Positions 5,857 through 12,464 of a stretch of DNA of 12,464 nt are shown in pieces. The notes under the pieces were generated by a model. It was not told the origin of the DNA and ran no database searches. It saw only the letters and a list, made by a program, of their open reading frames with translations. Positions within the stretch are counted from its first letter, which is position 1. Every line of letters begins with the position of its first letter. The position numbers and the translations under genes were made by a program. Source of the DNA: Bacteroidota bacterium (lineage in GTDB: Bacteria > Bacteroidota > Bacteroidia > Flavobacteriales_D > Crocinitomicaceae); assembly GCA_006226555.1 (NCBI GenBank), contig SBGS01000219.1, positions 1-12,464 on the forward strand, written 5' to 3'.

Positions 5857-7177
5857 GCAATTTCAAGCTCTATTGTTTCTTTTCACCGGACTGAGTGCAT
5901 CATTTGCCCAAACTCAGTTTTCTCTCGAGGAAGCAAAAAGTTATGCATTGGAGAATAACGTAATGATCAAAAATGGTGCGCTTAGTGAAGAAAATGCACG
6001 CCAACAAATGATCGAAACCCGAGGAATGGGACTACCTCAGATAAACATTTCAGGACAATTAACGAATTATATTAATATCCCTGTTCAGGTAGTTGATGCA
6101 TCAGGATTTAATCCAATGGCTCAGCCAGGAGAGTTAATGGAATTTAGAATGGGTACTGATTATGCGGCATCAGGAACGTTCCAAGTAAATCAATTGATCT
6201 TCAACGGTTCTTACATAGTTGGGCTTCAAGTTGCATCGTTTTACAGAAAATTCGAAGCTACGAACGCTACCTTATCAAAAGAAGAAGTCATATTCAATGT
6301 GATTCAGGCCTATGAGTTGGCTGCCGTAGCAAAAGAAAATAAGCTCTTCCTTGATTCTCTTGTGATCCTCACCGATGACCTTGTCAATAAGCAAAAGGCA
6401 TATTTAGATCTTGAAATGATGTTACAAGAGGACTATGACCAATTGCTTTACTCTCTCGCAGTTGCAAAGAATGCATCTCTTTCTGCACAAATTCAATACG
6501 AGAACGCTATCGCTCTGCTAAAGTTTTCTATGGGATATCCTGCGGATCAAACGATAGATATTGTAGATGGAACAACTGAGCTCATGAGTAAGCATGCACT
6601 GAAGACAGGAGCGATCACTGACAACCTTACCTATACCATGCTTACCCAGAAAGTTGAATTATCAGGCTATAATTTAAAAAATAACAAAGCCGCAAGCTTA
6701 CCATCTTTAAATGGCTTTTTCCAACATGCTTACAACGCCTACAGGAATGAATTCGACTTCTTTTCTTCCGGAGAGTGGTACCCGCAAACACTCTGGGGTT
6801 TGCAAATGAACATTCCGATCTTCTCCGGATTACAGAGACACGCACGCGTTCAACAAGCAAAGGTTCAGCTCATGAAGGACCAGAACGAATTGCAAAACCT
6901 TGAAAATTCACTTCAATTTCAGGAAATGCAATACCGAAACAATCTCCGCTCTGCCGAATCCAGATTAGCACTGGAAGAAGAAAATCTTGCACTCGCCAGA
7001 TCGATATATGAAAAAGCACTGATCCGTGAGGAGATCGGTAAATCGAATAGTATTCTGGTTACTCAAAAATACAATCAGCTCATTCAGGCGCAAGCACAGG
7101 TAGTGGGAGCAAAAATGGACTACCTCACTGCAAAACTTCAATTGGACAAATTATACAACAATATTCTATCGAAATAA
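5849..7177 (+). CDS. TolC-family outer membrane efflux channel
   Basis: The 442-residue outer-membrane component of a tripartite exporter, expected to form a trimeric beta-barrel with a periplasmic alpha-helical tunnel. A Sec signal peptide lies at 1-20 with cleavage likely after SFA (mature QTQFSLEEA). Two internally homologous OEP repeats are visible: the first at about 24-230 with GLPQINISG (61-69) and VNQLIFNGSYI (113-123); the second at about 250-440 with SLPSLNGFFQH (283-293) and MNIPIFSGLQRHARVQQAK (320-338). Between them are long heptad-rich helices. The length is normal for the family, with no frameshift. The start overlaps the tetR stop by 8 nt, implying translational coupling, and the adaptor gene follows 2 nt after the stop. 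Substrate specificity cannot be inferred from this subunit. Confidence 0.95.
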   Translation: MIKQFQALLFLFTGLSASFAQTQFSLEEAKSYALENNVMIKNGALSEENARQQMIETRGMGLPQINISGQLTNYINIPVQVVDASGFNPMAQPGELMEFRMGTDYAASGTFQVNQLIFNGSYIVGLQVASFYRKFEATNATLSKEEVIFNVIQAYELAAVAKENKLFLDSLVILTDDLVNKQKAYLDLEMMLQEDYDQLLYSLAVAKNASLSAQIQYENAIALLKFSMGYPADQTIDIVDGTTELMSKHALKTGAITDNLTYTMLTQKVELSGYNLKNNKAASLPSLNGFFQHAYNAYRNEFDFFSSGEWYPQTLWGLQMNIPIFSGLQRHARVQQAKVQLMKDQNELQNLENSLQFQEMQYRNNLRSAESRLALEEENLALARSIYEKALIREEIGKSNSILVTQKYNQLIQAQAQVVGAKMDYLTAKLQLDKLYNNILSK

Positions 7178-7179
7178 AA

Positions 7180-8247
7180 ATGAAACAAGTACAAAAATTA
7201 GTATATCTGACAGCAGTATCATTCCTATTTGTCGGATGCGGTGAAACAACTGAAACTACCGAAATCAGTGAGCAACTTAAACCTTTAGTAACGGGTGCTC
7301 CGGCTATGAAAAAAGACTTTGAGCACAGAATTCATGTGCCTGGAAATGTTGAAACCGATCAAGACGTATTGATAACTGCGGAAATGGGTGGTCTGGTAAC
7401 TGCCATTAATGTAAAAGAAGGTCAAAAAGTCAGCGCAGGTCAGGTCATCGCACAAATTGATGCCTCTGTACTCTCTTCAAATGTTCAGGAGCTTCAAACC
7501 CAATTGAAATTTGCAGAATACATGCTGAAGAAACAAGAGGAGCTTCATCGAAGAGGAGTTGGTACCGAGCTTGAACTCGAGTCAGCTCAAAACCAAGTCA
7601 ATTCGCTCAAAGCGAGCATTCAGTCCCTTGATACACAACGTGGAAAAGCGTTGATCAAAGCGCCTTTCTCAGGCACAATTGATCAGGTTTTTGCTAAGAA
7701 GGGACAAATGGCTGGTGCTTCAACACCGGTAGTGAGACTCGTAAACAATAATTCAATCGATATAACAGCTTCTATTTCTGAGAAATATTTTGACAAAGTT
7801 GTTGTAGGAACACCTGTCATCGTGAGCTTCCCTCATTACTCAGACACCTCCATTCAGCTACCGGTAGATTATGTCGGGAACTATATAGAGCCTACCAACA
7901 GAACGTTTAGAATTAAATCGACGCTCAACAACAATAATTACTTTTTGCCGAACATGTTAGCCGAACTGACAATCACAGATATGAAGGTGAAAGATGGACT
8001 AGTGGTTCCATCAGAGGCAATTATGAAAGACCAAAACAACAAGGATTATCTGTTTAAGCTAGTTCCGCTCAATAAAAAGTCTGAAGACGGGTCTCAATTG
8101 TATAAGGCAGTAAAAATGGATGTTACAGTTATTGAGTCGTACAATGGAGAAAGCTTGATAAAAAAGAATGGTATTCAGCCAAAAGACATGATCGCCGTTA
8201 AAGGAGCGAAAGGTATCATTAATGACGAGGTCGTAAGAATAAAATAG
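7180..8247 (+). CDS. RND efflux periplasmic adaptor (HlyD/AcrA family), lipoprotein
   Basis: A 355-residue membrane-fusion protein linking the pump and the outer-membrane channel. A lipoprotein signal (hydrophobic 7-18, lipobox FVGC with Cys20) would anchor it in the inner membrane facing the periplasm, as in AcrA. Domains in order: first half of the lipoyl domain at 63-97 (LITAEMGGLVTAINVKEGQKV...), a short alpha-hairpin at about 98-155, second lipoyl half at 157-190 (ALIKAPFSGTIDQVFAKKG), beta-barrel at about 192-266, and a membrane-proximal domain at 270-355. The hairpin is short (about 58 residues), which would give a relatively short contact with the channel. The gene follows tolC by 2 nt and precedes the pump by 10 nt. 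No metal-binding His/Met cluster suggests a heavy-metal subtype. Confidence 0.95.
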   Translation: MKQVQKLVYLTAVSFLFVGCGETTETTEISEQLKPLVTGAPAMKKDFEHRIHVPGNVETDQDVLITAEMGGLVTAINVKEGQKVSAGQVIAQIDASVLSSNVQELQTQLKFAEYMLKKQEELHRRGVGTELELESAQNQVNSLKASIQSLDTQRGKALIKAPFSGTIDQVFAKKGQMAGASTPVVRLVNNNSIDITASISEKYFDKVVVGTPVIVSFPHYSDTSIQLPVDYVGNYIEPTNRTFRIKSTLNNNNYFLPNMLAELTITDMKVKDGLVVPSEAIMKDQNNKDYLFKLVPLNKKSEDGSQLYKAVKMDVTVIESYNGESLIKKNGIQPKDMIAVKGAKGIINDEVVRIK

Positions 8248-8257
8248 GCACGCGATT

Positions 8258-11200
8258 ATGGAAAAAGAAAATAAGGGTTTCGGACTGTCTACTCTGTCCG
8301 TTAAGAACAGTAAAACTGTCTTTTTGATCGCGATCGTGATCATTTTGGGAGGATTTCTGGCGTACAACTCCATGCCGAAAGAAAACTTTCCAGAGCTTCA
8401 GATCCCGGAGATCTATATTGGTATTGCTAAGCCTGGTTCTTCACCCGAATACATGTCGGAGAAGATTGCCAGAACAATAGAAAAAGAGATCGGTGGTATT
8501 AAACTCGTTGATGAAATAAATACGAATTCTGTTCACGGATACACAACCATCCGGGTTAAGTTCGACTTCAAAATGCCAGCCGATAAGGCCTTACAAAAAG
8601 TTAAGGATGCCGTAGATGATGCGCGCACTAAATCGGACTTCCCCGAATTACCGGTTGAGCCTAACATCTTTGAGTTGGATCCTTCGGATATGCCTATCAT
8701 GAATATTAACCTTCGTGGCGACAATGCAAGACTTCTAAAAGACATCGCAGAAACGCTGGAGGATCAGATCGAAGAATTACCTGAGATCAGTGAAGTTGAT
8801 ATTCGTGGAGTTCAGGAAGAGGAAATGCGAATAGATGTTGATCCAATAAAGGCAAATGCGGTAAACGTTACTTTGGAAGACATCGAAAACGCAGTCAAAG
8901 CAGAGCATCAAACAATTCCAGGAGGTGAACTTCTCTCAGATGGTGTTCGAAAAACAATTCGTATTGAAGGAGAATTTGAGAGTGCAGATGAACTTCGCGA
9001 GATCATTGTTAAGCAGGATGATTTTATGCCTGTAAAACTGGCAGACGTTGCATCAGTAACATTTGGAAATGGTGATACTACTTCATACGCAAGGGAGTTT
9101 GGTGAACCCGTTGTGATGCTCGATGTAAAGAAACAGGGAGGTCAAAACCTGTTGGATGCCTCTGACAAGATCAATGAGATCCTAAAAGAAGCTAAAGAAG
9201 ATGGTACAATTCCAAATAGTGTTTCGATATCGCTTACGAGTGATCAGTCAAACAACACGCGCGAGATGGTTTCCAACCTGCTCAACTCGATCATTTTTGG
9301 GATCCTGCTGGTAGTTGGAGTATTGCATTTCTTCTTGGGGATCAGAAATGCCTTGTTCGTTGGGGTAGCCATACCACTATCCATGCTGATGTCCTTCCTG
9401 ATACTAAATACCATGGGAGTTACCCTCAATGTGATGGTACTTTTCTCACTTGTTTTGGCGCTGGGAATGCTAGTGGATAATGGAATTGTGACTGTAGAGA
9501 ACATCTATAGGCACATGGCTGAAGGTAAATCTGCAATGCAAGCAGTGATAACCGGAGTTGGTGAAATCGCTATGCCGATCATCGCTTCAACGGCAACAAC
9601 ACTTGCAGCCTTTATACCATTGGCAATATGGCCAGGAATTATGGGAGAATTCATGAAGTATTTACCGATCACATTAATTATTGTACTTGGTTCTTCTTTA
9701 TTCGTAGCTCTTGTGATCAACCCTGTACTGGCAGCATCCTTTATGAAAGTCAGTGCAAGCGTTCCCAATAAAAGAAGATCATGGATAAATGCCGGAATTT
9801 CTGCGGGAATCGGATTGATCTTTATCCTTCTTGGAGCGATAGCTCTCGGCAACATCCTTGTAGTTTTGGGAATGCTCATCATTCTCAATTATTATGTTCT
9901 TTATCCAGGAGCTGAAAGGTTCCAAAACGGTTTCTTACCAAAGCTCGAATCATTTTACGAACGATTCCTTACAAAGGCCTTGAATGGAAATGGTCCTTTG
10001 CGTTATTTCCTGGGTACGGTTGGATTATTGATCTTCTCTTTCGTACTCATGTTTATTTTCCCTCCGAAAGTGGACTTCTTCCCAGTGAATGAGCCGAATT
10101 ATGTCAACATATTCATTTCTCACCCCGTTGGGACAGACATTACGGTGACCAATGAGACAACGTTAAAAATCGAAGAAAAGCTCAATGCGATCCTTAGTCC
10201 TTACTTGGAATCAGACAAAGCGATCAACGACCCTAAAAAGAAGCTTATTCGATCGATCATTTCGCAGGTTGGAGAGGGAACGAGTGACCCACAAGCAGGA
10301 GTAGCTATGGGTAATACGCCGCACAAAGGTCGGATAACAGTGAATTTCACAGAATTTCAGCACCGAAATGGTGTGAAAACCTCTGATGTACTCAAATCCA
10401 TCCAAAACGGCTTAAGAGGTCAGTTTACCGCAGATATTGAAATTACGGTTGCTAAAGAAGAAAACGGACCTCCACAAGGACCTCCGGTCAACATTGAGGT
10501 TTCCGGTAAGCGCGAATACAAGGACCTTATTGTTGAAGCAGGAAAAATTAAGGCATATCTGGATAAACAGGGAATACCAGGAGTTGAAGAGCTAAAACTG
10601 AATGTTGAGGCGAATAGACCTGAGATTCCAATCCACGTTGATCGCGATCAATTGAGAAAACTTAATGCGTCTACTTATCAAGTTGGTATGGCGATCAGAA
10701 AAGCCCTACTTGGTCAGGACATCGCTGTGTATACACAGGACGAAGAGTCGTATGATATTGTCGTTAAATTCGAAAAACGCAGTAGAGAGGATCTCGATGC
10801 ACTTTTAGATCAGCGTTTGATCTTCCGAAACAATAAAGGTCAGCTGATGAATATTCCTATTCGTTCAGTAATAAAAGATCCAAAAGAAGTAAGCTCATTT
10901 ACCGGTGTTGTGCGTAAAGATCAGATCCCATTGGTAACAGTTTCTTCCAACATCATTGAAGGATTCAACGCCAATGAGGTAGTCCAGGATGTAAAGGCGC
11001 AAATGGAAAAATATGAATCCAGCGGTAAGTTAGATGACAGCATTTCCTATGCCTTCACGGGACAACAAGAGGAACAAGCAAAGGAAATGGCCTTTTTGAG
11101 CAATGCCCTTCTCATTGCAGTTTTTCTTATCCTACTCATTATTGTGGCGCAATTTAATTCGTATTCAATGCCTTCAGTGATCATGATCACCGTAATTCTA

Positions 11201-11722
11201 TCACTGATCGGTGTCCTATTAGGACTTGTAATTTCTCGTCAGAACTTCGTGATCATGATGACAATGATCGGTGTTATATCGCTCGCTGGAGTGGTAGTAA
11301 ATAATGCCATTGTACTGATAGACTATACAAATCAGTTGCGAAAGGAACGACGTCAGCGCAAACAATTGGGCGAGTATGATCAGTTAGAATATGATGAGAT
11401 CGTAGAAGCTGCAATTGAAGCAGGTAAAACGCGATTGAGACCGGTATTACTTACTGCAATCACTACCGTATTGGGCTTGATTCCATTGGCTGTTGGTTTC
11501 AATATTGATTTCCTTACGCTATTTACAGAATACGATGCTAACATTTATATCGGTGGTGACAACAATATATTCTTCGCTCCTTTATCCTGGGCGATCATAT
11601 ATGGATTGACTTTCGCCACATTCCTAACCTTGGTGATCATACCTTCACTATACCTTCTTATGTACAGGTTAAAGGTTTGGATCTACAAAAAGGCAAATTG
11701 GAAGTTAAGAAGTAACATCTAA
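8258..11722 (+). CDS. RND-family efflux pump, inner-membrane permease
   Basis: The 1154-residue proton-driven pump subunit (AcrB is about 1050) is expected to work as a trimer exporting hydrophobic compounds. TM1 is at 20-37. Porter domains precede and follow the TM blocks (TM2-6 at about 338-495, TM8-12 at about 945-1136). TM4 carries LGMLVDNGIVTVENI: D407 is kept but the second AcrB Asp is N408. In TM10 the AcrB Lys940 position is Asn1015 (GVVVNNAIVLID), while RLRP in TM11 (1059-1062) is kept. These replacements also occur in other RND subfamilies. Extra length lies in a hydrophobic segment at 508-550, probably two added helices after TM6, and in a loop at 1080-1108 before TM12. It is the last gene of the operon, followed by a terminator. 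Substrate is unknown. Confidence 0.96.
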   Translation: MEKENKGFGLSTLSVKNSKTVFLIAIVIILGGFLAYNSMPKENFPELQIPEIYIGIAKPGSSPEYMSEKIARTIEKEIGGIKLVDEINTNSVHGYTTIRVKFDFKMPADKALQKVKDAVDDARTKSDFPELPVEPNIFELDPSDMPIMNINLRGDNARLLKDIAETLEDQIEELPEISEVDIRGVQEEEMRIDVDPIKANAVNVTLEDIENAVKAEHQTIPGGELLSDGVRKTIRIEGEFESADELREIIVKQDDFMPVKLADVASVTFGNGDTTSYAREFGEPVVMLDVKKQGGQNLLDASDKINEILKEAKEDGTIPNSVSISLTSDQSNNTREMVSNLLNSIIFGILLVVGVLHFFLGIRNALFVGVAIPLSMLMSFLILNTMGVTLNVMVLFSLVLALGMLVDNGIVTVENIYRHMAEGKSAMQAVITGVGEIAMPIIASTATTLAAFIPLAIWPGIMGEFMKYLPITLIIVLGSSLFVALVINPVLAASFMKVSASVPNKRRSWINAGISAGIGLIFILLGAIALGNILVVLGMLIILNYYVLYPGAERFQNGFLPKLESFYERFLTKALNGNGPLRYFLGTVGLLIFSFVLMFIFPPKVDFFPVNEPNYVNIFISHPVGTDITVTNETTLKIEEKLNAILSPYLESDKAINDPKKKLIRSIISQVGEGTSDPQAGVAMGNTPHKGRITVNFTEFQHRNGVKTSDVLKSIQNGLRGQFTADIEITVAKEENGPPQGPPVNIEVSGKREYKDLIVEAGKIKAYLDKQGIPGVEELKLNVEANRPEIPIHVDRDQLRKLNASTYQVGMAIRKALLGQDIAVYTQDEESYDIVVKFEKRSREDLDALLDQRLIFRNNKGQLMNIPIRSVIKDPKEVSSFTGVVRKDQIPLVTVSSNIIEGFNANEVVQDVKAQMEKYESSGKLDDSISYAFTGQQEEQAKEMAFLSNALLIAVFLILLIIVAQFNSYSMPSVIMITVILSLIGVLLGLVISRQNFVIMMTMIGVISLAGVVVNNAIVLIDYTNQLRKERRQRKQLGEYDQLEYDEIVEAAIEAGKTRLRPVLLTAITTVLGLIPLAVGFNIDFLTLFTEYDANIYIGGDNNIFFAPLSWAIIYGLTFATFLTLVIIPSLYLLMYRLKVWIYKKANWKLRSNI

Positions 11723-11729
11723 TTTTATA

Positions 11730-11760
11730 AAGGAGGGCTTTAAGGCCCTCTTTCTTTTTA
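11730..11760 (+). terminator. Rho-independent terminator of the efflux operon
   Basis: It starts 7 nt after the pump gene's stop codon. The core stem GAGGGC (11733-11738) pairs with GCCCTC (11745-11750) around a TTTAAG loop, and AAG/TTT extends it outward with one G-T pair (11730-11732 with 11751-11753). A T-rich tract runs on to about 11760. Confidence 0.9.
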
Positions 11761-12110
11761 TCTCTTTTCAAAAAGTTCGACGAAATTCTCCTTTCGACCG
11801 ATGAAAGTTCAAGAATCATTATGAATTTCCAATTAGCCTGTAATTCCTGATTTTAGGATTTCCGCTCTAAACTTCGTAAATCATTGATTTTTAATTACAA
11901 TTTTCATGATTTCATCGAACAATTTATCCTTTCTGTCGAAAAGTCATAAAATTTATTTTTTTTAGGATTCCAAGGATAATGGATGGCTATTTTCTACGAA
12001 ATGCCATTTTTTGTCTACAAACATTTTAATTTTTCCTTTCTAATTCCTGAGAGTTAAAAAAGCGGAATAATCAGAATCTTATAATCGGGATTGTTCAAGG
12101 TTTTACAGAC
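11761..12110. other. Gene-free AT-rich stretch
   Basis: No credible coding region is seen here on either strand; the open frames are very short (for example a 16-codon ATG frame at 11979-12029). The stretch is AT-rich with several T-runs. Two short direct repeats occur: TAATTCCTGA at 11841-11850 and 12041-12050, and TTTTAGGATT at 11851-11860 and 11960-11969. No tRNA-like fold or terminator was found. It separates the efflux operon from the predicted small RNA. Confidence 0.6.
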
Positions 12111-12140
12111 TTGCCTAAACGTTTCTTAGCCTTAAATTTG
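12111..12140 (+). promoter_or_regulatory. Strong Bacteroidota-type promoter upstream of predicted small RNA
   Basis: TTG (12111-12113), a 19-nt spacer and TAAATTTG (12133-12140) match the -33/-7 consensus at every defined position with the preferred spacing. The predicted start of transcription is about 12144. The only thing downstream on this strand before metH (which is antisense) is a short stretch ending in a terminator. Confidence 0.65.
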
Positions 12141-12143
12141 TAT

Positions 12144-12252
12144 ACAAGATTGATCAGTAATTGATTTTCAATCAAACTAGAAGTCTTTTTCAGTGAATAG
12201 TGGTTAGGTTAGGTTATGGTAAAGCAGCTCGCCCGAGCTGCTTTACTTTTTT
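12144..12252 (+). ncRNA. Predicted small non-coding RNA, about 110 nt
   Basis: The transcript is bounded by a consensus promoter at 12111-12140 and a strong intrinsic terminator at 12219-12252, with no gene-sized ORF inside. The 5' part holds a small hairpin, TTGATT/AATCAA (12161-12166 with 12170-12175). The middle has three tandem GGTTA units (12202-12216) that would be single-stranded and could act as a pairing region. The 3' part is the terminator stem. It ends 2 nt before the metH stop codon on the opposite strand, so it does not overlap the metH coding region unless terminator read-through occurs. It does not match a family I recognise (not tRNA, 6S, tmRNA or SRP RNA). Its existence is inferred from signals only. 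Confidence 0.5.
12219..12252 (+). terminator. Strong rho-independent terminator (plus-strand orientation)
   Basis: Perfect 12-bp stem GTAAAGCAGCTC (12219-12230) with GAGCTGCTTTAC (12235-12246), tetraloop GCCC, followed by six Ts (12247-12252). On the minus strand the hairpin is followed by CATAACC, with no U-run, so it is oriented to end plus-strand transcription and not metH, although the hairpin could still protect the metH mRNA 3' end. Confidence 0.85.
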
Positions 12253-12254
12253 AG

Positions 12255-12464
12255 CTACTTTAAGTTTGGACTGAGCCACCTTTTCATTACCTCAAGATCA
12301 TATTCTTTTCTTGCAGCGATATCCTGAACCTGATCATCTCCGATGAGACCAACACCGAAGTATTTACTCTGCGGATGCGCAAAATACCAGCCAGAAACAC
12401 TTGCTGCCGGATCCATTGCTAAAGATTCTGTTAGCGTTATACCTGTATTTTCCGTTACACTTAG
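12255..12464 (-). CDS. metH: Cobalamin-dependent methionine synthase, C-terminal end (cut by window edge)
   Basis: Only the last 69 codons and the TAG stop are in the window. The fragment contains the signature of the C-terminal S-adenosylmethionine-binding activation domain: LTESLAMDPAASVSGWYF, then HPQSKYFGVG, IGDDQVQDIAARKEYDLE and the terminal RWLSPNLK. E. coli MetH has the near-identical order LTESxAMxPxAxVSGWYFxHPxSKY...DQVEDYARRK...RWLAPNL. This domain reactivates the enzyme when the cobalamin cofactor becomes oxidised; the intact protein transfers methyl from methyltetrahydrofolate to homocysteine in the cytoplasm. The presence of MetH implies that the organism uses cobalamin. The end is intact, without extension. 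The stop codon is 2 nt from the end of the T-run of the convergent predicted small RNA. Confidence 0.95.
   Translation of the reverse strand, partial: LSVTENTGITLTESLAMDPAASVSGWYFAHPQSKYFGVGLIGDDQVQDIAARKEYDLEVMKRWLSPNLK

Noticed and set aside
9505..9888. 127-codon minus-strand ORF opposite the pump gene
   Set aside because: It is antisense to conserved transmembrane segments of the RND pump and its composition (rich in Ile, Pro, Thr) is that of a shadow frame.
11729..11737. AAAGGAGGG, a Shine-Dalgarno-like sequence
   Set aside because: No start codon follows at a usable distance; it is the left arm of the efflux-operon terminator.
11979..12029. 16-codon ORF MDGYFLRNAIFCLQTF
   Set aside because: No promoter or start-site context, AT-rich composition and no support beyond being open.
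12144..12252. A SAM or cobalamin riboswitch for metH
   Set aside because: The element is at the 3' end of metH and transcribed from the opposite strand, so it cannot be the metH leader; the sequence shows no recognisable riboswitch core.
1..12464. CRISPR arrays, insertion sequences, tRNA or rRNA genes
   Set aside because: No regularly spaced repeats, transposase motifs, terminal inverted repeats or tRNA/rRNA-like sequences were seen.

Overview
The window looks like chromosomal DNA from a member of the Bacteroidota, most likely a Flavobacteriia/Cytophagia-type lineage. The grounds are moderate-to-low GC (about 40% by eye), weak or absent Shine-Dalgarno sequences, Bacteroidota-type promoter elements (TTG, 19-20 nt, TAnnTTTG), a LytTR response regulator, lipoprotein-type RND adaptors and a cobalamin-dependent MetH. 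This assignment is inference; no rRNA or other phylogenetic marker is present.

Layout. (1) 1-521, minus: N-terminal part of a LytTR response regulator cut by the window edge. (2) 766-2790, minus: a two-gene unit, aminopeptidase P followed after 3 nt by an alpha/beta hydrolase. (3) 2905-4678, plus: a small orphan protein, an orphan lipoprotein and a degenerate CTP-synthase-type glutamine-amidotransferase-like protein without its catalytic Cys. (4) 4679-5152, minus: ribonuclease HI, convergent with the previous gene; the two stop codons share one TGATCA. (5) 5242-11722, plus: a tripartite efflux operon tetR - tolC-like - lipoprotein adaptor - RND pump, closed by a rho-independent terminator. 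(6) 11761-12254: gene-poor, with a predicted small RNA at its end. (7) 12255-12464, minus: C-terminal end of metH.

How the genes work together. The TetR-family repressor probably controls its own operon and possibly rnhA. A 44-bp palindrome with 14-nt arms (13/14 matching) and an exact CATG centre lies in the 89-bp rnhA/tetR divergent region, across the likely promoters. The three downstream genes encode the outer-membrane channel, periplasmic lipoprotein adaptor and inner-membrane RND pump of one export machine; gaps are very small (8-nt overlap, 2 nt, 10 nt). The pump has D407/N408 in TM4, Asn in place of the AcrB TM10 Lys, and an extra hydrophobic pair between TM6 and TM7.

The best candidate for something undescribed is a roughly 110-nt non-coding transcript at about 12144-12252. 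It has a perfect promoter match (TTG-N19-TAAATTTG), a small internal hairpin, three GGTTA repeats and a perfect 12-bp terminator stem with a T-run, and it ends 2 nt before the metH stop codon on the other strand. Second are the catalytically dead amidotransferase-like protein and the two palindromes in divergent promoter regions.
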